Of a stretch of DNA of 64,000 nucleotides, positions 34,763 through 43,118 are shown one piece after another. The translations under genes were made by a program, and so were the position numbers. The first letter of the stretch is position 1. Every line of letters begins with the position of its first letter. The stretch is from Bradyrhizobium nanningense (GTDB lineage: Bacteria > Pseudomonadota > Alphaproteobacteria > Rhizobiales > Xanthobacteraceae), in assembly GCF_004114535.1 (NCBI RefSeq), contig NZ_LBJC01000019.1, positions 124,001 to 188,000 on the forward strand, in the 5' to 3' direction. The notes beneath the pieces are model-generated. The model had not been told where the DNA came from. It saw only the letters and a program-made list of their open reading frames with translations, and made no database searches.

Positions 34763-34811
34763 CGCGGCCTTTCAACGACATCAAGCAATAACGAGTACAG
34801 GGGTAGGAAAC

Positions 34812-36053
34812 ATGTCGAACTGGTACAGCGAGAGCTCGCCGCTGGAGCGGCGCACGTTCTGGGCAAGTTTTGGTGGCTGGGCGCTGGATGCGCTCGACGT
34901 TCAGATGTTCGGCCTTGCCATCCCCGCGCTGATCGCGGCCTTCGGCATCAGCAAGGCCGATGCCGGCCTGCTTGGCTCGATCACGCTGTTCTTCGGCGCG
35001 TTCGGCGGCTGGTTCGGCGGTGCGCTCGGCGATCGCTTCGGCCGCGTCAAGGCACTCCAGATCACCGTCGGCACCTTTGCGCTCGCGACCTTCGCCTGCG
35101 CGTTCGCGATGACCTACACCCAGCTCCTGGTCCTGAAGGCGATCCAGGGCCTCGGTTTCGGTGCCGAATGGGCCTGCGGTGCGGTGCTGATGGCCGAGAT
35201 CATCCGGCCCGAACATCGCGGCAAGGCACTGGGCTCGGTGCAGAGTGCCTGGGCCGTCGGCTGGGGCGCCGCGGTGCTGCTCTCGGCGCTGGTCTTCACC
35301 TATGCGCCGGCCGACATCGGCTGGCGGCTCTTGTTCGCGCTCGGGCTGTTGCCCGCGCTCCTCATCATCTTCATCCGCCGCGGATTGAAGGAGCCACCGC
35401 GTGCGCTAGCCGCCGAGAAGACGCCGTTCTTTGCTACGCTCTCCGGCATCTTCCATCGGGACGTGCTGCGCTCGACCCTGATCGGCGGTCTGTTCGGCAT
35501 CGGCGCTCACGGCGGTTATGCCGCGCTCACGACCTTCCTGCCGACCTATTTGCGGGAGGTGCGGCATTTGTCGGTGCTCGGCTCCAGCGGCTATCTCGCC
35601 GTCATCATCATCGCGTTCTTCTGTGGCTGCGTCACCAGCGGCATCATCAGCGATCGCATCGGGCGGAGAGCCAACGTCGCGTTGTTCGCCAGCGCCTGCA
35701 TCGTCACCGTGCTGATCTATATCTTCGCGCCGCTGACGAACGGGCAGATGCTGGTGCTCGGCTTCCCCCTCGGCTTCTTCTCCGCCGGCATCCCTGCCAG
35801 CATGGCGGCGCTGTTCAGCGAGCTTTATCCTGCCGGCGTGCGCGGCACCGGCGTCGGCTTCTGCTACAATTTCGGTCGCATCGTCTCCGCCGCGTTTCCC
35901 TTCCTTGTCGGCTTTCTCAGTGACCGTATCGGGCTCGGGCCCGCGATTGGCATCGACGCGGCCTTTGCCTATTCGCTGGTCCTGATCGCGGTGCTGCTGC
36001 TGCCGGAAACGCGCGGCAAGGTGTTCGAACAAGCCGCCGCGACGCGCGCCTGA
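34812..36053 (+). CDS. MFS transporter (aromatic/organic acid symporter type)
   Basis: A 413-residue twelve-helix carrier. The N-terminal DALDVQMFGLAIPAL is characteristic of the AAHS-like group, the first cytoplasmic loop is GGALGDRFGRVKAL, and helix 4-5 has GLGFGAEWACGAVLMAEIIR; the second-half loop is SDRIGRRANV. Import of a carboxylic acid is inferred. It follows gntR by 49 bases and precedes a Tat-exported amidohydrolase, which suggests a small catabolic operon. Confidence 0.9.
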   Translation: MSNWYSESSPLERRTFWASFGGWALDALDVQMFGLAIPALIAAFGISKADAGLLGSITLFFGAFGGWFGGALGDRFGRVKALQITVGTFALATFACAFAMTYTQLLVLKAIQGLGFGAEWACGAVLMAEIIRPEHRGKALGSVQSAWAVGWGAAVLLSALVFTYAPADIGWRLLFALGLLPALLIIFIRRGLKEPPRALAAEKTPFFATLSGIFHRDVLRSTLIGGLFGIGAHGGYAALTTFLPTYLREVRHLSVLGSSGYLAVIIIAFFCGCVTSGIISDRIGRRANVALFASACIVTVLIYIFAPLTNGQMLVLGFPLGFFSAGIPASMAALFSELYPAGVRGTGVGFCYNFGRIVSAAFPFLVGFLSDRIGLGPAIGIDAAFAYSLVLIAVLLLPETRGKVFEQAAATRA

Positions 36054-36075
36054 CGCAGGATGGGGAGTCATCACC

Positions 36076-36969
36076 ATGATATCCGCTCGGAACGGTCTGA
36101 CGCGCCGCCAATTTGCCGTGGGTCTCGCATCGCTGGTGATGGCGGGCGCGACCACAGCCAGGAGTGAGGCGGCCTTGCCGACGATCGATACTCACGCTCA
36201 CGTCTTCCACCGCGGCCTCGAACTCGCGCCGGGCCGACGCTACGCGCCCGACTACGACGCGCCGTCGGCGCTCTATCTAGAGCAGCTCGATCGCAACGGC
36301 ATGACCAATGGCGTACTGGTGCAGCCGAGCTTTCTCGGCACCGACAATTCCTATCTGGTCGCGTGCCTGAAACAGGCGAGCGGCCGCCTGCGCGGCATCG
36401 CCGTGGTCGATCCGGGGGTAGCCGCGGACGATCTGCGCGCACTCGATCGCGCCGGCGTGACAGGCATTCGCCTCAATCTCGTGGGTCAGCCCTTGCCCGA
36501 TCTCGCTGCCGGCGAATGGAAGGCGCTTCTGGGACGCGTGAAAGACATGGCCTGGCAGGTCGAGGTCCAGCGCAACGCGTCCGATCTTGCCACGCTCGCG
36601 CCGCAGCTGCTCGATCGCGGTGTCACCGTCGTGCTCGATCACTACGCGCTGCCCGATCCAAAGCTCGGTGTTGCCGATCCCGGTTTCCAGTCCCTGCTGA
36701 AGCTAGGGGCGACGAGAAACGTCTGGGTCAAGATATCGGCGCCTTATCGCAACGGTACGGCCGGCGAGGAGTTTGCGAAGCAGGCCTATCCGCTGCTGCG
36801 CGACGCGTACGGCCTCGATCGCCTGTTGTGGGGCAGCGACTGGCCGCACACGCAGTTCGAGGCGACGCAGAGCTACGCGAAGAACCGCCAGTTTCTCGAT
36901 ACGCTGATCGTCGATCAAGCTGAGCGCGCGCAAGTGCTGGCATCGCCGTATCGGCTCTTCCGCTTCTGA
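36076..36969 (+). CDS. Tat-exported amidohydrolase-family (PDC hydrolase-like) protein
   Basis: A 297-residue TIM-barrel hydrolase. The N-terminus LTRRQFAVGLASLVMAGAT is a twin-arginine signal, so a folded periplasmic enzyme is expected. The metal/active-site motifs are IDTHAHVFH near the N-terminus, VVLDHYALPDP in the middle and LLWGSDWPHTQF at the C-terminus. Relatives hydrolyse 2-pyrone-4,6-dicarboxylate or related lactones. It starts 22 bases after the MFS gene, so export and uptake of a cleaved product is a reasonable guess. Confidence 0.88.
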   Translation: MISARNGLTRRQFAVGLASLVMAGATTARSEAALPTIDTHAHVFHRGLELAPGRRYAPDYDAPSALYLEQLDRNGMTNGVLVQPSFLGTDNSYLVACLKQASGRLRGIAVVDPGVAADDLRALDRAGVTGIRLNLVGQPLPDLAAGEWKALLGRVKDMAWQVEVQRNASDLATLAPQLLDRGVTVVLDHYALPDPKLGVADPGFQSLLKLGATRNVWVKISAPYRNGTAGEEFAKQAYPLLRDAYGLDRLLWGSDWPHTQFEATQSYAKNRQFLDTLIVDQAERAQVLASPYRLFRF

Positions 36970-37090
36970 CTCTCCCTTTTGCAATTGCTCCGATTGCTCC
37001 GAATTTTGGGGCATGACGAGCGATGTCGCCGGCCTGTAGACTGAAGGCGATGCGGCCGGTTGCGGCCGCGACTTGCATGGGGAAGTGACG

Positions 37091-38005
37091 ATGCAGCGCC
37101 GCTACATCACCGTCGACGTGTTCACCGACCGCGCCTTCGGCGGCAACCAGCTTGCCGTGGTGCTCGACGCCGGAGGGCTCACGACGGCGCAGATGCAGGC
37201 GATCGCCACCGAGTTCAACTATTCCGAGACCACCTTCGTGCTGCCACCGCGCGACAAGGCCAATGATGCGGAGGTGCGCATCTTCACGCCGGTGCAGGAG
37301 ATTGCCTTTGCGGGCCACCCCAATGTCGGCACTGCCTTTGTGCTCGCCTCGATGGCGAAGGAGCCGAAGCTGCGTCTGCTGTTCGAGGAGAAGGCCGGGC
37401 TCGTGCCGGTCGACATCGTGAGAGAGCAGGGCCGGGTGATCAGAACCGAGCTCACCGCGCCGCAGCCGCTGGAGCGGCTCTCACGGCTGTCGGCTGCCGA
37501 AGCCGCGAGCTGCATCTCGCTCGTTGCAGACGACATCAAGACGGACAATCACGAGCCGCAGATTGTCACCGTCGGAAACGCGTTTCTGGTGATGGAGCTG
37601 CATTCGCGCGGGGCGCTGAAGCGCGCGCGGCCGAATGCGGCAGCCTACGGCGAGGTCTTGCCGCGCGACGGCGCCCGCTCGGTGTGGTTCTATACGCGCG
37701 ATGTGCCTGCGACGGAAGCGCCCTGCGATCGGCAGGCGCGCATGTTCATGCGTGGCGCGAGCGGTCTCGTCGAGGATCCCGCCACGGGCAGCGCCACGGT
37801 CGCCGCGGCCGCGCTGTTCGCCGATCTTGATGCCGCGCGCGATGGCGAGTTGAAGCTGACCGTCGGCCAGGGCTTTGACATGGGCCGGCCGAGCATCCTC
37901 TTCACGCGCGTGCGCAAGCAGGACGGCAAGATCGTCTCCGCCCATGTCGGCGGACAATGCGTGCAGATGATGGAGGGGACATTTAGGCTCGCGGGAGAGG
38001 GGTAG
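37091..38005 (+). CDS. PhzF-family isomerase/epimerase
   Basis: A 304-residue two-lobed protein of the PhzF/DapF fold. The N-terminal lobe starts RRYITVDVFTDRAFGGNQLA, with the catalytic Glu in EFNYSETTFVLPP. The motifs FTPVQEIAFAGHPNVGTAF and ARMFMRGASGLVEDPATGSAT mark the two halves of the active site. The ATG follows GGGGAAG; an earlier in-frame ATG (MHGEV) lies in the leader. The physiological substrate of this family in rhizobia is unknown. Confidence 0.92.
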   Translation: MQRRYITVDVFTDRAFGGNQLAVVLDAGGLTTAQMQAIATEFNYSETTFVLPPRDKANDAEVRIFTPVQEIAFAGHPNVGTAFVLASMAKEPKLRLLFEEKAGLVPVDIVREQGRVIRTELTAPQPLERLSRLSAAEAASCISLVADDIKTDNHEPQIVTVGNAFLVMELHSRGALKRARPNAAAYGEVLPRDGARSVWFYTRDVPATEAPCDRQARMFMRGASGLVEDPATGSATVAAAALFADLDAARDGELKLTVGQGFDMGRPSILFTRVRKQDGKIVSAHVGGQCVQMMEGTFRLAGEG

Positions 38006-38015
38006 GTGTTCTTTC

Positions 38016-38134
38016 CCGTCATCCTGAGGTGCGAGCTCTTGCGAGCCTCGAAGGATGCACGGCCGAGGTGCAACCTTGGGTCACGCCGTCGTCCTTCGAG
38101 GCCTCCGCTTCGCTCCGGCACCTCGGGATGACGG
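38016..38134. repeat. Intergenic palindromic repeat (CATCCTGAGGTGC type)
   Basis: CGTCATCCTGAGGTGCGAGC ... GGCACCTCGGGATGACGG with an internal GCCTCGAAGGA / TCCTTCGAGGC dyad, between the convergent phzF and DUF488 genes. A third sequence family, distinct from the CATTCCGGG and CATTGCGAG repeats. Confidence 0.75.
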
Positions 38135-38159
38135 CTACGGCTCACGCCGATGTTCTTGG

Positions 38160-38621
38160 CTACACCTGCCGCCCCGCCAGATTCCTCACCGTCACCCCAT
38201 CGCGCTCCTCGATGATCTCCGCGATCATCTGGCGGTGGCAATGGGTATGGTCGCGCTCGTAGCAGAGCAGGCACACCGGGCCTGCCTTCTTCACCAGCGC
38301 CGAGAGCTCGTCCATTGCTTCCCTGGCTTCGGGCGCCTTCAGGTGCTTTGAAAAGATCTTCTCGAGCACGTCGTACTGTCCGCTGCGTGCGGCGAGGCGG
38401 CCTTCCTTCGGGGTGCCGAGCGCGGCGAGGTGGACATAGGCGATGCCGCGTTCGTCGAGCCCCGCCGCAAGCTGCTTCTTGGAAAAGCCCGGGCGGCGCG
38501 ACGACGTCACCGCGCGCACGTCGACCACGAGCTTGACGCCGGCCTCTTCCAATTCGTCCAGCACGGCCTTGGGCGGCGTCTGCTCGTAGCCGATGGTGAA
38601 CAGCTCTTTCGCCTTTGCCAT
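38160..38621 (-). CDS. DUF488 family protein
   Basis: A 153-residue protein: LFTIGYEQTPPKAVLDELEE, VVDVRAVTSSRRPGFSK, IAYVHLAALGTPKEGR, and the conserved end PVCLLCYERDHTHCHRQMI with the CxxC...H cluster. DUF488 proteins are often encoded beside DUF72, as here (8-base gap). A nucleic-acid or metal role has been suggested from context, not shown. Confidence 0.9.
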   Translation of the reverse strand: MAKAKELFTIGYEQTPPKAVLDELEEAGVKLVVDVRAVTSSRRPGFSKKQLAAGLDERGIAYVHLAALGTPKEGRLAARSGQYDVLEKIFSKHLKAPEAREAMDELSALVKKAGPVCLLCYERDHTHCHRQMIAEIIEERDGVTVRNLAGRQV

Positions 38622-38629
38622 GGACCCCC

Positions 38630-39466
38630 TCAGCTTACCCGCGCGATCAGTTCCATGGCGCCGGCCGGTGCTCGCACCTTGCCCTCGTGGATGACGTAGG
38701 CGAACACGTCGCGCGGCGCCTTCTTCGGCTTGGCCTTGTCAACTTTCGGCAGGTCGTCCGGTTCGCCGCCCGAGGCCCAGGCCTGCAAGCGCTCGGCCCA
38801 GGCATCGAGCTGCTTCGGCGGGTAGCAGGTCTTGATCTCGTCATTGCCCTTCTGAAGCCGGGCATAGACGAAATCGCCGGCGACGTCGGCGATGGCAGGG
38901 TATTTGCCGTGCTCGGCGAACACGACAGGCGTTTCGAACTCGCGGATCAGCGCCACGAAATCCGGCGTGCAGAAACTGTCGTGGCGGACTTCGACGACGT
39001 GGCGCAGTGCGCGTCCCTCGATCTTGCGCGGCAACAGCTCCAGGAACTTGCCGAAATCGGCGCCGTCGAATTTCTTAGTCGGCGCGAACTGCCACAGCGC
39101 CGGCCCAAGATGGTCGCCGAGTTCCAGCACGCCGGAATCATAGAACCGCTTGATGGAATCGCCTGCTTCCGCCAGCACGCGGCGGTTGGTGGCAAAGCGC
39201 GGTCCCTTCACCGAGAATACGAAGCCGTCGGGCACCTCGCTCGCCCATTTGCGAAAGCTCTCCGGCTTCTGCGAGCCGTAATAGGTGCCGTTGATCTCGA
39301 TCGAGGTCAGCTTCGAGGCCGCGTAGGACAGTTCCTTCGCCTGCGCCAGCTTCTCCGGATAGAACACGCCGCGCCACGGCTCGAAGGTCCAGCCGCCGAT
39401 GCCGATGAAGATGTTGCCATTTTTTTTGGACGCGGTTTTTGCTTTGGCCACGGGAGGATCTCGCAT
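38630..39466 (-). CDS. DUF72 (YecE-like) TIM-barrel protein
   Basis: A 278-residue protein of the YecE fold: IFIGIGGWTFEPWRGVFYP, LTSIEINGTYYGSQKPESFR, FVFSVKGPRFATNRR, LGPALWQFAPTKKFD and VEVRHDSFCTPDFVALI. An N-terminal Lys-rich lead of ~17 residues (AKAKTASKKNG) may be translated or may mark a later start. Its biochemical role is unsettled. Upstream gene of the DUF72-DUF488 pair. Confidence 0.9.
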   Translation of the reverse strand: MRDPPVAKAKTASKKNGNIFIGIGGWTFEPWRGVFYPEKLAQAKELSYAASKLTSIEINGTYYGSQKPESFRKWASEVPDGFVFSVKGPRFATNRRVLAEAGDSIKRFYDSGVLELGDHLGPALWQFAPTKKFDGADFGKFLELLPRKIEGRALRHVVEVRHDSFCTPDFVALIREFETPVVFAEHGKYPAIADVAGDFVYARLQKGNDEIKTCYPPKQLDAWAERLQAWASGGEPDDLPKVDKAKPKKAPRDVFAYVIHEGKVRAPAGAMELIARVS

Positions 39467-39568
39467 CGACGAGGAAGGGGGACTTCATCCTAGTCAAACG
39501 AGTTGTGATTGGCCAGTTCTCGCCTCCAGTCTAAGCTCGGCAGCGCGATCTGCGAGAAGGAGAACAAG

Positions 39569-39949
39569 ATGCGGATGCCAATGCTGGGAGCGGCGCTCGT
39601 CATGATGACATCTGCTGCCATGATGTCTTCAGTCATGGCGGGTGACGACGATGCCAAGGGTGCGCAGAAGCACGCCCAGCTGGGCCGCGACGATTACTGG
39701 CATTGCCTGGCGCGGGAATATTCCCGCGAGGCCAATCAGGGAATGACGGAACAGGATTTTGGCCGTTCGGTCGCGACCGCCTGTCCGTCGGAGCGGCAAT
39801 ATTACCGGGTGGCGCTGCTCGACTATCTCACCACGCAATATCCTGACATCGATGCCGGCGCCCATCTCGCGACCGCGAACAGGGCGGTGGAGTCCGCGCA
39901 GAAGGACATCGTGACGGCCTTCGTCAAGCACAGGCCGCCGACGAAGTAA
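39569..39949 (+). CDS. Secreted protein, hypothetical
   Basis: A 126-residue protein with a signal peptide rich in Met and Ala (MRMPMLGAALVMMTSAAMM ... VMA-GDDD) and a charged mature part carrying DDYWHCLAREYSREANQGM and two Cys (HCLAR, TACPSE). The ATG follows GAAGGAG; residues upstream in frame are not conserved-looking. Probably periplasmic and helical. No family recognised. Confidence 0.7.
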   Translation: MRMPMLGAALVMMTSAAMMSSVMAGDDDAKGAQKHAQLGRDDYWHCLAREYSREANQGMTEQDFGRSVATACPSERQYYRVALLDYLTTQYPDIDAGAHLATANRAVESAQKDIVTAFVKHRPPTK

Positions 39950-40023
39950 GGACGTGGTGGCCCTTCCGGCGCCTCGCGCATCCGTGGTATCACAGGGCGC
40001 ATCTGGGACAGGGATGGGTTTCC

Positions 40024-40227
40024 ATGGCGTCTGAGTCGGTGGGGGGCATTTTGGGCGCGATCGTTGCCGCAATCGTGCTTGCAGTCGCCGTCGTGTTCGG
40101 GCCGATTGGCCAGTACGGCAAGCCGCCCAAACCGGCAAAGGTCGAGCCGGCCCCGACTGCGGCACCCGCAGCCCCCGCCGCGCCGGCGCCGCGGGGCCCG
40201 ATCATCCGGGAAGTGCCCAACCAATAG
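40024..40227 (+). CDS. Small single-pass membrane protein with Pro/Ala tail
   Basis: A 67-residue protein: one hydrophobic segment (residues ~8-28, GGILGAIVAAIVLAVAVVFG) and a Pro/Ala-rich tail (PAPTAAPAAPAAPAPRGP). The ATG follows GGGACAGGG. It resembles small anchor proteins of unknown function. Convergence of composition and ribosome site makes it credible. Confidence 0.6.
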   Translation: MASESVGGILGAIVAAIVLAVAVVFGPIGQYGKPPKPAKVEPAPTAAPAAPAAPAPRGPIIREVPNQ

Positions 40228-40445
40228 GGCACAAGAATTCCGGTTTCCGGCCCCTTGCGGAGCGGTCTTGCCGTTCCTATCTAGCCCCTAACGGCGACGT
40301 TGAGCAAAAACTCCGGCGCTGGGACGACCTTGGAATAGCTTGGGCTTGCGCCGGATGTACGCGCGGCCCGCCGTTCCGGGGTCGTTGGCATTTTGGGGCC
40401 CCTTTTGGGGCGTTTCCCACAGACCCCCCGGCTTGGCAGCGCAGG

Positions 40446-41603
40446 ATGCGGCAGATATACGCTGCCGTCATGAATGAAGCGATCAGACCGGGCTCCGACA
40501 TTCCGCAGCAGGCTCAAGAGGGCCCGGAACTGTCGGTCATCGTCCCGACCTTCAACGAGCGCGACAATGTCACGGTGCTGTACCGGCGCCTCGAGGCAAC
40601 GCTCGCCAACGTCGCTTGGGAGGTCGTGTTCGTCGACGACAATTCGCCCGACGGCACCTGGGACGTCGTGCGCGCGCTGGGGCAGCAGGATAGCCGCGTG
40701 CGCTGTATCCGCCGCATCGGCCGCCGCGGTCTGTCAGGCGCCTGCATCGAGGGTATCCTGGCGTCCAGCGCGCCCTTTGTCGCCGTGATCGATGCCGATC
40801 TCCAGCACGACGAGACGCAGCTGCCGAAGATGCTGTTGCTGCTCGCGAGCGACCAGGCCGACCTTGTGGTCGGCAGCCGCTACATCGAGGGCTACAAGAG
40901 CGAAGGCTTCAACAAGCAGCGCGCCGGCGCCAGCGCGCTGGCAACCGAGGTCGCCAGGAAGATGCTCCGGGTCGAGATCGCCGATCCCATGAGCGGCTTC
41001 TTCATGATCCGACGCGATCGGTTCGAACAGCTCGCGCCAAAGCTTTCCGTGCACGGCTTCAAGATCCTGCTCGACGTCGTCGCGACCGCGCATGGCACCT
41101 TGCGGGCGGTCGAGATTCCCTACACCTTCGGCGCCCGCCAGCACGGCGAGAGCAAGCTCGATTCCATGGTTGCGCTCGACTTCCTCGGCCTTGTGCTCGC
41201 CAAGCTGAGCAATGACATCGTCTCGCTGCGCTTCATCCTGTTCGCGATGGTCGGCGGCATCGGCCTCGTCGTGCACTTGACCACGCTGTTCATCGCGCTT
41301 CAGTTGTTCAAGGTGCCGTTTGCGGAGGCGCAGGCCGCCGGCGCCATCGTCGCCATGACCAGCAATTTCATCCTCAACAACTTCCTCACCTATCGCGACC
41401 AGCGGCTGAAGGGTTTTGCGCTGCTGCGCGGCCTGATCGCCTTCTACATCGTCTGCAGCGTCGGACTGCTCGCCAATGTCGGCGTCGCCTTCTCGGTCTA
41501 CGACCAGGAGCCGATCTGGTGGCTGGCCGGCATGGCCGGTGCGCTGATGGGCGTGGTGTGGAACTACGCGATGTCCGGCCTGTTCGTCTGGCGCAAGAAA
41601 TAG
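40446..41603 (+). CDS. GT2 glycosyltransferase fused to GtrA-type membrane domain (polyprenyl-phosphate mannosyltransferase-like)
   Basis: A 385-residue protein. The catalytic domain has SVIVPTFNERDNV, VVFVDDNSPDGTWDVV, the DXD-type VIDADLQHDE and SRYIEGYKSEGFNKQRAG, as in dolichyl-phosphate mannose synthases. Residues ~265-385 form four helices of the GtrA type (MTSNFILNNFLTYRD). It should charge a polyprenyl phosphate with a sugar at the inner membrane for the integral GT39 protein encoded 6 bases downstream. A later ATG (MNEAIRPGS, residue 9) is possible. Confidence 0.9.
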   Translation: MRQIYAAVMNEAIRPGSDIPQQAQEGPELSVIVPTFNERDNVTVLYRRLEATLANVAWEVVFVDDNSPDGTWDVVRALGQQDSRVRCIRRIGRRGLSGACIEGILASSAPFVAVIDADLQHDETQLPKMLLLLASDQADLVVGSRYIEGYKSEGFNKQRAGASALATEVARKMLRVEIADPMSGFFMIRRDRFEQLAPKLSVHGFKILLDVVATAHGTLRAVEIPYTFGARQHGESKLDSMVALDFLGLVLAKLSNDIVSLRFILFAMVGGIGLVVHLTTLFIALQLFKVPFAEAQAAGAIVAMTSNFILNNFLTYRDQRLKGFALLRGLIAFYIVCSVGLLANVGVAFSVYDQEPIWWLAGMAGALMGVVWNYAMSGLFVWRKK

Positions 41604-41609
41604 CGCGAT

Positions 41610-43112
41610 ATGGGCGGGGCTGACGCGCGGATCGTCCGCAATACCGCGCTGCTGATTCTCGCGCTGGTCGGCTTACGGCTCGTCGCGGCCGCCTTCACGC
41701 CGATCACCTTCGACGAAGCCTATTACTGGATGTGGTCGAAGAACCTGGCCGGGGGTTATTACGACCACCCGCCGATGGTGGCTTACGTGATCCGCGCCGG
41801 CACCATGATCGCCGGCGATACCGAGCTCGGCGTCCGTCTCGTCTCGATCCTGCTGGCGCTGCCGATGAGCTATGCGATCTACCGCTCCGCGGCGATCCTG
41901 TTCGGCGGGGTACGTGTCGCCGCGACCAGCGCCATCCTGCTCAACGTGACGCTGCTGGCCTCCGTCGGCACGCTGATCGTGACGCCGGATGCGCCGCTGC
42001 TGGTTGCCTCCAGCTTCGTGCTGTTCTTCCTTGCCAAGGTGCTGGAGACCGGCCGCGGCGTCTGGTGGCTCGCGGTCGGCGCGGCCGTCGGCGCGGCGCT
42101 GCTGTCGAAATACACCGCGATGTTCTTTGGCGCAGCGATCCTGATCTGGCTCGCTTTCGTGCCGAAGCTGCGGCGCTGGTTTCTCTCGCCCTGGCCCTAT
42201 CTCGGCGGCCTCGTTGCGCTCGCGCTGTTCGCGCCCGTGATCCTCTGGAATGCGGACCATCAATGGGTCTCGTTCGCAAAGCAGCTCGGCCGTGCGAAGA
42301 TCGAGGACTTCCGCCCGGTTTTCATCGCCGAGCTGATCCCGACCCAGATCGCGTTCGCAACCCCGCTGGTCTTCATTCTCGGCGCGATGGGTCTGCATGC
42401 GCTGACTTGGCAGCGCGCCGGCGCGCTGGCCTCGCGCGTGCTGATCGAAGCGATGTTCTGGACCATCGTCGTCTATTTCGTCTGGCATTCGCTGCATGCC
42501 CGCGTCGAGGCCAATTGGTTCGCGCCGGTCTATCCGCCCTTCGTGATTGCTGCTGCGGTCGCCGCCGATCTCGTGCAGTGGAAGCCGCGTGCGCGGCGCC
42601 TGGTGGATTTCTGCCTGCGCTGGGCCGCGCCTGCGGGCATCGTGATGTTTGCTGCGCTCATCGTGCAGGCCAACACCGGCTGGCTGTCGGGCTATCGCCG
42701 CGATGCGACCGTGCGCAGCGTCGGCGTCGGCTGGCGCGAGCTCGCTGCGGGGATCGAGGCCGAGCGCGCGCGCCATGGCGCGAGCTGCGTGCTCGCGCAG
42801 GACTACGGCACCACGGGCTGGCTCGCCTTCTATTTGCCGCGTGGCACCTGCGTGCTGCAGCAGAACCAGCGCATCCGCTGGGTCAACATGGGCGAACCCG
42901 ATCCAAAATTGCTTGCGGGCAAGCTGCTCTATGTCGACGAGTTGCGTCCCGACGGTCACCCCCTCCTTAACGAGCTCTTTGCGAACGTCACGCAGGTCGC
43001 GCAATTGCAGCGCAAGCGCGGCCCGCTCGTGGTCGAGACCTACGGCATCGACCTGCTGGAGGGCGCCAAGGGCGACGTGCTCGACCGCTCACCGCCGCCG
43101 GAAGCAAGGTAA
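41610..43112 (+). CDS. ArnT-like GT39 family membrane glycosyltransferase
   Basis: A 500-residue polytopic protein with about eleven to twelve helices. The N-terminal periplasmic loop FTPITFDEAYYWMWSKNLAG followed by GYYDHPPMVAYVIR is diagnostic for the PMT_2/ArnT family, with the Asp-Glu pair at the active site. A ~150-residue soluble C-terminal domain follows. It probably transfers a sugar from polyprenyl phosphate to lipid A, a lipid or a protein. Encoded immediately after the GT2-GtrA protein, the likely donor-making partner. Confidence 0.9.
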   Translation: MGGADARIVRNTALLILALVGLRLVAAAFTPITFDEAYYWMWSKNLAGGYYDHPPMVAYVIRAGTMIAGDTELGVRLVSILLALPMSYAIYRSAAILFGGVRVAATSAILLNVTLLASVGTLIVTPDAPLLVASSFVLFFLAKVLETGRGVWWLAVGAAVGAALLSKYTAMFFGAAILIWLAFVPKLRRWFLSPWPYLGGLVALALFAPVILWNADHQWVSFAKQLGRAKIEDFRPVFIAELIPTQIAFATPLVFILGAMGLHALTWQRAGALASRVLIEAMFWTIVVYFVWHSLHARVEANWFAPVYPPFVIAAAVAADLVQWKPRARRLVDFCLRWAAPAGIVMFAALIVQANTGWLSGYRRDATVRSVGVGWRELAAGIEAERARHGASCVLAQDYGTTGWLAFYLPRGTCVLQQNQRIRWVNMGEPDPKLLAGKLLYVDELRPDGHPLLNELFANVTQVAQLQRKRGPLVVETYGIDLLEGAKGDVLDRSPPPEAR

Positions 43113-43118
43113 TCCATC

